Assembly: GCA_934561335.1 (NCBI GenBank)
Contig: CAKTGD010000032.1
Location: forward strand, 1-12,070
Reading direction: 5' to 3'
DNA from: an uncultured Oscillospiraceae bacterium
GTDB lineage: Bacteria; Bacillota_A; Clostridia; Oscillospirales; Oscillospiraceae
Length of the DNA stretch: 12,070 bases
Both the position numbers and the translations under genes were made by a program. Position 1 is the stretch's first letter; each line of letters starts with the position of its first letter. This document shows, one piece after another, positions 6,106-12,070 of this stretch. A model generated the notes under the pieces. The model did not search any database. It was not told the origin of the DNA and saw only the letters and a program-made list of their open reading frames with translations.

Positions 6106-7383
6106 ATGAAGCTGATGGTGATCGGCGGCGGCGGCCGCGAGCATGCAATCATTAAAAAGCTGAAAGAGGATCCGCGGGCGGAAATCATCTACTGCCTGCC
6201 CGGAAACGGCGGCATTGCCGCCGATGCGGTGTGCGTGCCGGAAATCGGGGCAAAGGATATCCCGGCACAGGTCGAGTTCGCCGTGAAGCACGGCATTGAC
6301 TACGCCGTGGTGGCGCCCGACGATCCGCTGGCGCTGGGCGCGGTGGACGCCCTGAACGCGGCGGGGATCCCCTGCTTCGGCCCGGACGCCAAGGCGGCGG
6401 TGATCGAGGCCAGCAAGGCGTTTTCCAAGGAACTGATGAAGAAATACGCCATCCCCACGGCGGCCTATGAGATATTTACCGATGCGGAGAGCGCCTGCGC
6501 CTATATCGACGCGCAGGGCGCGCCTATTGTGGTAAAGGCTGACGGACTGGCGCTGGGCAAGGGCGTTGTGGTGGCGCAGACCTGTGAGGAGGCCAAGGAG
6601 GCCGTGCGGGCCATGATCGAGGGACAAGCCTTCGGCGCGTCCGGCGCACGGGTGGTCATTGAGGAGTACATGGAGGGGCCGGAGGTGTCGGTGCTGAGCT
6701 TTACTGACGGAGAAACGGTGGCGCCCATGGTGTCCTCTATGGATCACAAGCGGGCCATGGACGGCGACCGGGGACTCAACACCGGCGGTATGGGCACGGT
6801 GGCCCCCAACCCGTTTTATACCCCGGAGATAGCGACGCAGTGCATGGAGACTATTTTCCTGCCCACCATCCGCGCGATGAAGGCGGAGGGCCGACCCTTC
6901 AAGGGATGCCTGTACTTCGGGCTGATGCTGACGAAGAACGGCCCGAAGGTGGTGGAGTACAACTGCCGCTTCGGCGATCCGGAGACGCAGGTGGTGCTGC
7001 CGCTGCTGGAGGGCAGCCTGCTGGAGATCATGGAGGCTGCCACCAACGGCACGCTGAAGGATGTAAAGGTGAAGTTCGCGGATCGTGCCGCCTGCTGCGT
7101 GGTGCTGGCATCTCAGGGCTATCCGGCGAAATATGAGAGCGGCCTGCCTATCTCCATGACGCAGGAGGCTGCGGCCCACGCCTATGTGGCGGGGGCAAAG
7201 CGGCAGGACGGGCGCTTGCTGACGGCCGGCGGCCGCGTGATGGGTATGACCGCTGTGGCCGATACGCTGGCCGAGGCGGTGGACGAGGCGTACCGTCTGG
7301 CAGGAGAGGTACGGTTTGACAATAAGTATTGCCGCAGCGACATCGGCCGACGGGCGCTGGCGGCGCAGAAGGAGGCGCGGTGA
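6106..7383 (+). CDS. purD: Phosphoribosylamine-glycine ligase (GAR synthetase) PurD
   Basis: PurD joins phosphoribosylamine, the product of the PurF step, to glycine using ATP. The 425 residues show the complete ATP-grasp layout: GGGGREHA (7-14), the VVAPDDPLALGAVDAL segment (68-83, where many homologues have GPExPL), VKADGLALGKGVVV (143-156), VVIEEYMEGPEVSVLSF (183-199), DHKRAMDGDRGLNTGGMG (213-230) and KVVEYNCRFGDPETQVV (281-297) with the metal-binding Glu and Asn, then the C-terminal domain. Length and motif order are normal. The start gives the typical MKLMVIGGGGREHA N-terminus. It begins 16 bases after purH, and its TGA shares one base with the purL ATG. Phosphoribosylamine is short-lived, so co-production with purF in one operon makes sense. 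Confidence 0.97.
   Translation: MKLMVIGGGGREHAIIKKLKEDPRAEIIYCLPGNGGIAADAVCVPEIGAKDIPAQVEFAVKHGIDYAVVAPDDPLALGAVDALNAAGIPCFGPDAKAAVIEASKAFSKELMKKYAIPTAAYEIFTDAESACAYIDAQGAPIVVKADGLALGKGVVVAQTCEEAKEAVRAMIEGQAFGASGARVVIEEYMEGPEVSVLSFTDGETVAPMVSSMDHKRAMDGDRGLNTGGMGTVAPNPFYTPEIATQCMETIFLPTIRAMKAEGRPFKGCLYFGLMLTKNGPKVVEYNCRFGDPETQVVLPLLEGSLLEIMEAATNGTLKDVKVKFADRAACCVVLASQGYPAKYESGLPISMTQEAAAHAYVAGAKRQDGRLLTAGGRVMGMTAVADTLAEAVDEAYRLAGEVRFDNKYCRSDIGRRALAAQKEAR
7369..7375 (+). promoter_or_regulatory. Ribosome binding site of purL
   Basis: AAGGAGG within the last purD codons is a near-perfect Shine-Dalgarno sequence, 7 bases before the ATG at 7383. An adjacent in-frame GTG at 7380 is possible, but the ATG is preferred. 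Confidence 0.85.
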
Positions 7384-10300
7384 TGGTATACCGGGTATTT
7401 GTGGAAAAGAAACCGGGGCTGTCCCCGGAGTGCGGAACGCTGCTGAATGATTGCAGGGCGTTTCTGGGCCTGACGGGCGTGGAAAAGGTGCGGATCTGGA
7501 ACCGCTATGACGCCGAGGGACTGGATGAGGCGCTGTTTGAGCGGGCCAAGCAGGTGGTATTTTCCGAGCCGCCGCTGGATGTGGTCAGCGATGCACCGGA
7601 GACTGACGGCGCGGCGGCGGTATTCGCGGTGGAGCCGCTGCCGGGGCAGTTTGACCAGCGGGCCGACAGTGCGGCGCAGTGCATCCAGCTGCTCAGTCAG
7701 GGCGAGCGGCCGGCGGTACGCACGGCCAAGGTATACGCCCTGTACGGCACGCTGACGGAGGAGGACGCGGCAGCGGTGAAGCGCCACGTCATCAACCCGG
7801 TGGAGAGCCGCGAGGCCAGCTTTGATAAGCCGGAGACGCTGCATACCCAGCACCCGACGCCGGCGGATGTGGCCCATGTTGAGGGCTTTCGCGCCATGGA
7901 CGGCGCGGCGCTGGAGGCGTTGGGCGCGCAGATGGGCCTTGCCATGGACGGGGATGATCTGAAGGTATTGCAGGATTATTTCCGGCAGGAGGGCAGGGAG
8001 CCTACGGTGACGGAGGTTCGCGTGGTGGATACCTACTGGTCCGACCACTGCCGCCACACCACCTTTGCCACCCATCTGGACAGCGTGACGCTGGAGGATG
8101 AGGCGGTGCAGGCCGCCTATGAGCGGTATCTGGCGGCCCGGGAGGAGGTCTACGGCCCGGAAAAGGCGGCGGCGCGTCCTCAGACGCTGATGGACATTGC
8201 CACCATCGGTACGAAGGTGCTGAAAAAGCGGGGACTGCTGCCGGAGCTGGATGAGAGCGAGGAGATCAACGCCTGCTCCATCCATGTGAGCGCCGAGGTA
8301 GACGGACAGCAGCAGGATTGGCTGCTGATGTTTAAGAACGAGACACACAACCACCCCACGGAGATCGAGCCCTTTGGCGGCGCGGCCACCTGCATCGGCG
8401 GGTGCATCCGTGATCCGCTGTCGGGCCGTGCGTATGTCCATCAGGCCATGCGGGTGACCGGCGGCGGCGACCCCCGCAAGACGCTGAGCCAGACGCTGCC
8501 GGGCAAGCTGCCCCAGCGCCGCATCGCCCAGACGGCGGCGGCGGGCTATTCCTCCTATGGCAACCAGATCGGTCTGGCTACCGGCCATGTGGCGGAGGTA
8601 TATCACGACGGCTATGTGGCCAAGCGGCTGGAGTGCGGCGCGGTGGTGGCGGCGGCTCCTGCACAGAATGTGGTGCGTCAGCGGCCGGAGAGCGGCGACG
8701 TGGTGATCCTGCTGGGCGGACGCACGGGCCGGGACGGCATCGGCGGCGCCACCGGCGCATCCAAGAGCCACGACATGAAATCGCTGTCCACCATGGCCAG
8801 CGAGGTGCAGAAGGGCAACGCGCCGGAGGAGCGGAAATTGCAGCGGCTTTTCCGCAACGGCGAGGCCACAAGACTTATCAAGCGGTGCAACGACTTTGGC
8901 GCAGGCGGCGTGTCTGTGGCCATCGGCGAGCTGGCCGACGGACTGGAGATCGATCTGGACGCGGTGCGCAAAAAATATGACGGTTTGGACGGCACGGAGC
9001 TGGCCATTTCGGAATCTCAGGAGCGGATGGCGGTCGTGGTGGCCGCCAAGGATGAGGCGGCATTTATCGCCGCCGCTGCCGCGGAGAATCTGGAGGCCTA
9101 CCGCGTGGCGGTGGTGACGGAGTCTCCCCGGATGGTGATGCGCTGGCGCGGACAGGTGATCGCCGATCTTTCCCGGGCATTTCTGGACACCAACGGCGCG
9201 GCCAAGCACGCGGCGGTGAGCGTGGCGCGGCAGGACAAGGCCGCTGGTGCAGCGGAGCGCACGCTGCGCGACATGGCGGGCAGCCTGAAATGCGCGTCGC
9301 GCCGGGGCCTGACGGAGCGGTTTGACAGCACCATCGGCGCAGGCACGCTGCTGATGCCCTTCGGCGGCAGAACCCAGACCAGTCCCGCTCAGGCAATGGC
9401 GGCGCTGCTGCCGGTGCTGCCCGGACAGACGACGGAGCAGGCCAGCGTAATGGCTTGGGGCTTTGACCCGGAGCAGATGAGCGCCAGCCCCTATCACGGC
9501 GCACACAGCGCGGTGTATACCTCTGTGGCCAAGGTGGTGGCCGCAGGCGGCGACTATCGGAAGGTATATCTCTCCTTGCAGGAGTTTTTTGAGAAGCTGC
9601 GCAGCGAGCCTGTCCGGTGGGGCAAGCCCTTTGCGGCGCTGTTGGGTGCGCTGGACGCACAGCTGGAGCTGGGCGCGGCGGCCATCGGCGGAAAGGATTC
9701 CATGTCCGGCTCCTTCCTGGACCGCGACGTGCCGCCTACGCTGATCTCCTTCGCGGTGGCTCCGCTGCCGGCGGGAGATGTGCTGAGCACCGAATTTAAG
9801 AAGGCGGGACACGGCGTGTATCTGTTCCGGGGCGAGACGCCGCAGGAGCAGATGGCGGCATGGGACAGCCTGCGTGCACTGGCGCATGAGGGCAAGGTGG
9901 CCGCGGCCTGGGCCGTGGAGAACGGTCTTGCCGAGGCGGTCATGAAGATGTCCTTTGGCAATGAGATCGGCTTCCGGGCGGCGGAGACGGCGCAGGACTG
10001 GTATGCGCCCATGCCCGGCGCGGTGGTGGCGGAGTTGACAGAGCCGCTGCTCCATGGTATCCTGTTGGGTACAACAACGCAGGAGCCTGCGGTGTCCATC
10101 GGCGGCGACCGGGAGGAGATCCGGGCGCTGCGGGCATGGAACGACGCGGTGCTGGAGGAGGTCTATCCTACGAAGGCGGGCGGAAAAGAGCAGGTGGCGC
10201 CCATTCGCTTTACAGGAGGCTGCGGTGCGGCTGCGGCGGTCAAGACGGCGCGGCCCAAGGCACTGATCCCCGTATTCCCCGGCACCAACTGCGAGTACGA

Positions 10301-11048
10301 CACCCAGCGGGCGCTGCTGGCTGCCGGCGCGGAAGCGGAGGTCTTTGTGGTGCGCAACCTGACGGCGGAGGATATTTCCCACAGTGTGGAGCGCTTTGCC
10401 CAAGCGGTGAGCGACGCGCAGATGATCGTGATCCCCGGCGGCTTTTCCGGCGGCGACGAGCCGGACGGCAGCGCCAAGCTGATCACGGCGTTTTTCCGCG
10501 CCGAGGCGGTTCGGGAACAGGTGACGGCGCTGCTGGAGCGGCGGGACGGGTTGATGCTGGGTATCTGCAACGGCTTCCAGGCCCTGATCAAGCTGGGGCT
10601 TGTGCCCTTTGGCCGGATCATGGATACGGACGCCCAGTGCCCCACCCTGACTTATAACGTGATCGGGCGGCACCAGTCCAAGCTGGTGCGTACCCGGGTG
10701 TGCTCTACCCTGTCGCCCTGGCTGGCGGCCACACAGGTGGATGAGGTATACACCGTGCCCATCTCCCACGGCGAGGGCCGCTTCCTGGCGGCGCCGGAGC
10801 TGGTGGAGCAGCTGGCGGCGCGGGGACAGATCGCCACCCAGTATGTGGATCTGACCGGCACGCCTACCATGGACGCAGCCTTTAACCCCAACGGCTCTAT
10901 ATGCGCCATCGAGGGCATCACCTCGCCGGATGGCCGCGTGCTGGGCAAAATGGGGCACAGCGAGCGGATCGGCCCCAAGCTGTACCGCAATGTGCCTGAG
11001 CGCTGCGATATGCAGCTGTTTACCTCCGCGGTGCGGTATTTCAAATAA
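7383..11048 (+). CDS. purL: Phosphoribosylformylglycinamidine synthase PurL, single chain with glutaminase domain
   Basis: PurL converts FGAR, glutamine and ATP to FGAM. The 1221-residue chain unites the parts that Bacillus makes as PurS, PurL and PurQ. A PurS-like N-terminus (about 1-140) is followed by a linker, the first synthetase half with [10 protein letters not shown] (219-228, catalytic His222) and FKNETHNHP (317-325) leading into a Gly-rich loop, then the second half with [10 protein letters not shown] (767-776). The glutaminase domain begins near residue 958 ([12 protein letters not shown]), with nucleophile Cys1062 in GICNGFQ, SHGEGRF around 1128-1134, and His1192/Glu1194 in GHSER. 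All key residues are present, in contrast to the purF product. This length and motif style fit the clostridial-streptococcal PurL clade rather than the 1295-residue enterobacterial one. The gene overlaps purD by one base (TGATG). Confidence 0.97.
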   Translation: MVYRVFVEKKPGLSPECGTLLNDCRAFLGLTGVEKVRIWNRYDAEGLDEALFERAKQVVFSEPPLDVVSDAPETDGAAAVFAVEPLPGQFDQRADSAAQCIQLLSQGERPAVRTAKVYALYGTLTEEDAAAVKRHVINPVESREASFDKPETLHTQHPTPADVAHVEGFRAMDGAALEALGAQMGLAMDGDDLKVLQDYFRQEGREPTVTEVRVVDTYWSDHCRHTTFATHLDSVTLEDEAVQAAYERYLAAREEVYGPEKAAARPQTLMDIATIGTKVLKKRGLLPELDESEEINACSIHVSAEVDGQQQDWLLMFKNETHNHPTEIEPFGGAATCIGGCIRDPLSGRAYVHQAMRVTGGGDPRKTLSQTLPGKLPQRRIAQTAAAGYSSYGNQIGLATGHVAEVYHDGYVAKRLECGAVVAAAPAQNVVRQRPESGDVVILLGGRTGRDGIGGATGASKSHDMKSLSTMASEVQKGNAPEERKLQRLFRNGEATRLIKRCNDFGAGGVSVAIGELADGLEIDLDAVRKKYDGLDGTELAISESQERMAVVVAAKDEAAFIAAAAAENLEAYRVAVVTESPRMVMRWRGQVIADLSRAFLDTNGAAKHAAVSVARQDKAAGAAERTLRDMAGSLKCASRRGLTERFDSTIGAGTLLMPFGGRTQTSPAQAMAALLPVLPGQTTEQASVMAWGFDPEQMSASPYHGAHSAVYTSVAKVVAAGGDYRKVYLSLQEFFEKLRSEPVRWGKPFAALLGALDAQLELGAAAIGGKDSMSGSFLDRDVPPTLISFAVAPLPAGDVLSTEFKKAGHGVYLFRGETPQEQMAAWDSLRALAHEGKVAAAWAVENGLAEAVMKMSFGNEIGFRAAETAQDWYAPMPGAVVAELTEPLLHGILLGTTTQEPAVSIGGDREEIRALRAWNDAVLEEVYPTKAGGKEQVAPIRFTGGCGAAAAVKTARPKALIPVFPGTNCEYDTQRALLAAGAEAEVFVVRNLTAEDISHSVERFAQAVSDAQMIVIPGGFSGGDEPDGSAKLITAFFRAEAVREQVTALLERRDGLMLGICNGFQALIKLGLVPFGRIMDTDAQCPTLTYNVIGRHQSKLVRTRVCSTLSPWLAATQVDEVYTVPISHGEGRFLAAPELVEQLAARGQIATQYVDLTGTPTMDAAFNPNGSICAIEGITSPDGRVLGKMGHSERIGPKLYRNVPERCDMQLFTSAVRYFK

Positions 11049-11049
11049 C

Positions 11050-11055
11050 AGGAGG
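11050..11055 (+). promoter_or_regulatory. Ribosome binding site of guaB
   Basis: AGGAGG sits 9 bases before the ATG at 11065 in the 16-base purL-guaB gap. It fixes the guaB start; the gap holds no terminator. Confidence 0.9.
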
Positions 11056-11064
11056 AGAAGTTTT

Positions 11065-12070
11065 ATGGCCTATTACTATCCGGAGCCTTCCCATACCTTC
11101 AGCGAGTATCTGCTGGTGCCCGGCTACACCTCTGAGGAGTGCGTACCCGGCAACGTTTCGCTGAAAACCCCGCTGGTGAGATACCGCAAAGGGCAGGAGG
11201 AGTGCCCCATCAGCCTGAATATCCCCATGACCTCCGCCATCATGCAGGCGGTGTCCAACGATACGCTGGCCATCGCGCTGGCCAAGGAGGGAGGACTGGC
11301 GTTCATCTTCGGGTCACAGTCCATCGAGAGCGAGGCGGCGATGGTGCAGCGCGTCAAGAGCCACAAGGCGGGCTTTGTGGTCAGCGCCTCCAACCTGACG
11401 CCGGAGCACACGCTGGCCGATGTGCTGGCGCTGAAGGAGCGCAACGGCTACTCCACCGTGGCGATAACGGAGGACGCTACGCCCAACGGAAAGCTGCTGG
11501 GCATTGTGACCGGCCGCGACTACCGGGTGAGCCGCATGAGCACCGATATCAAGGTGAAGGAATTCATGACGCCCCGCAGCAAGCTGATCACCGCGCCGGC
11601 CGCCACCACGCTGAAGGAGGCCAACGACATCATCTGGAACCACAAGCTGAACTCTCTGCCGGTGGTGGATGAGGAGGATCATCTGCTGTATTTCGTGTTC
11701 CGCAAGGACTATTCCGAGCACAAGGAGCATCCACTGGCCCTGCAGGACGCCCAGAAGCGGTATCTGGTGGGCGCGGGCATCAACTCCCGCGACTACGCCC
11801 AGCGCATTCCGGCGCTGGTGGAGGCCGGTGCGGATGTGCTGTGCATCGACTCCTCTGAGGGATATTCCGTGTGGCAGAAGAAGGTCATCGACTTCGTGCG
11901 GGAGCAGTACGGCAATACGGTAAAGATCGGCGCGGGCAATGTGGTGGATCGTGACGGCTTCCGCTTTCTGGCGGAGTGCGGCGCGGACTTCGTAAAGGTC
12001 GGTATCGGCGGCGGCTCCATCTGCATCACCCGTGAGACGAAGGGCATCGGCCGCGGACAGGCCACGGCGC
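11065..12070 (+). CDS. guaB: IMP dehydrogenase GuaB, 5' part
   Basis: GuaB oxidises IMP to XMP with NAD+, the first committed step to GMP. The first 335 residues of a protein usually near 490-500 residues are visible; the frame is still open at the window end. The N-terminus has [11 protein letters not shown] (12-22), matching the TxDDVLLVPxxS motif, and [14 protein letters not shown] (51-64). Two CBS domains follow (about 107-160 and 165-218, the latter with [12 protein letters not shown] and LNSLPVVD). The barrel resumes with YLVGAGIN (233-240), [11 protein letters not shown] (256-266) and the catalytic loop [11 protein letters not shown] (313-323), with Cys320 as the nucleophile. The loop differs from the common GIGPGSxCTTR. 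The CBS pair argues against GMP reductase. I recall this subtype from clostridia. It lies at the visible end of the pur operon, 16 bases after purL. Confidence 0.94.
   Translation, partial: MAYYYPEPSHTFSEYLLVPGYTSEECVPGNVSLKTPLVRYRKGQEECPISLNIPMTSAIMQAVSNDTLAIALAKEGGLAFIFGSQSIESEAAMVQRVKSHKAGFVVSASNLTPEHTLADVLALKERNGYSTVAITEDATPNGKLLGIVTGRDYRVSRMSTDIKVKEFMTPRSKLITAPAATTLKEANDIIWNHKLNSLPVVDEEDHLLYFVFRKDYSEHKEHPLALQDAQKRYLVGAGINSRDYAQRIPALVEAGADVLCIDSSEGYSVWQKKVIDFVREQYGNTVKIGAGNVVDRDGFRFLAECGADFVKVGIGGGSICITRETKGIGRGQATA

Noticed and set aside
4869..6188. Long minus-strand frame opposite purH (and similar ones at 448-1356, 1443-2504, 2332-3360 and 6061-7179)
   Set aside because: Each is in register with the plus-strand gene it covers and shows no protein family; they are codon-bias shadows.
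7182..10958. A 1258-codon open frame on the minus strand opposite purL
   Set aside because: It is codon-aligned with purL and open only because purL lacks TTA, CTA and TCA codons. Its translation is rich in His, Arg, Leu and Gln, with no recognisable domain.

Overview
The window is one dense, co-directional (+ strand) de novo purine biosynthesis operon with ten genes: purE (3' end), purC, a purF homologue, purM, purN, a PurO-type IMP cyclohydrolase, a stand-alone AICAR transformylase (the C-terminal half of bacterial PurH), purD, a large single-chain purL, and guaB (5' part, cut by the window end). I see no mobile elements, CRISPR arrays, tRNA or rRNA genes, and no gene-free stretch longer than 69 bases.

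The base composition is high in G+C (about 60% by eye), with strong avoidance of TTA, CTA and TCA codons. The protein types (clade of PurL with fused glutaminase, PurO plus truncated PurH, IMP dehydrogenase beginning [10 protein letters not shown], Fe-S PurF homologue) suggest a strictly anaerobic clostridium. A gut Oscillospiraceae/Ruminococcaceae relative is my best guess; this is inference from remembered families, not a search result.

Layout: 1-435 purE end; 436-504 the only sizeable gap, AT-rich, with the purC ribosome binding site; 505-4256 purC-purF-purM-purN, tightly packed and with overlapping ends; 4259-6089 the two enzymes that finish IMP; 6106-11048 purD-purL, joined by a TGATG overlap; 11065 onward guaB. 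Together the genes cover the steps from PRPP to IMP except the adenylosuccinate lyase step (PurB), plus the first committed step to GMP. purB, purK, purA and guaA are not in view.

The operon is ordinary in general plan. Two parts deserve attention. The PurF homologue has an intact phosphoribosyltransferase half and intact Fe-S cysteines, but its glutaminase half has lost the N-terminal cysteine and the other usual catalytic residues. The last two steps to IMP are made by two separate proteins, one of archaeal type, instead of one bifunctional PurH. I did not find an unknown defence or mobile system here.
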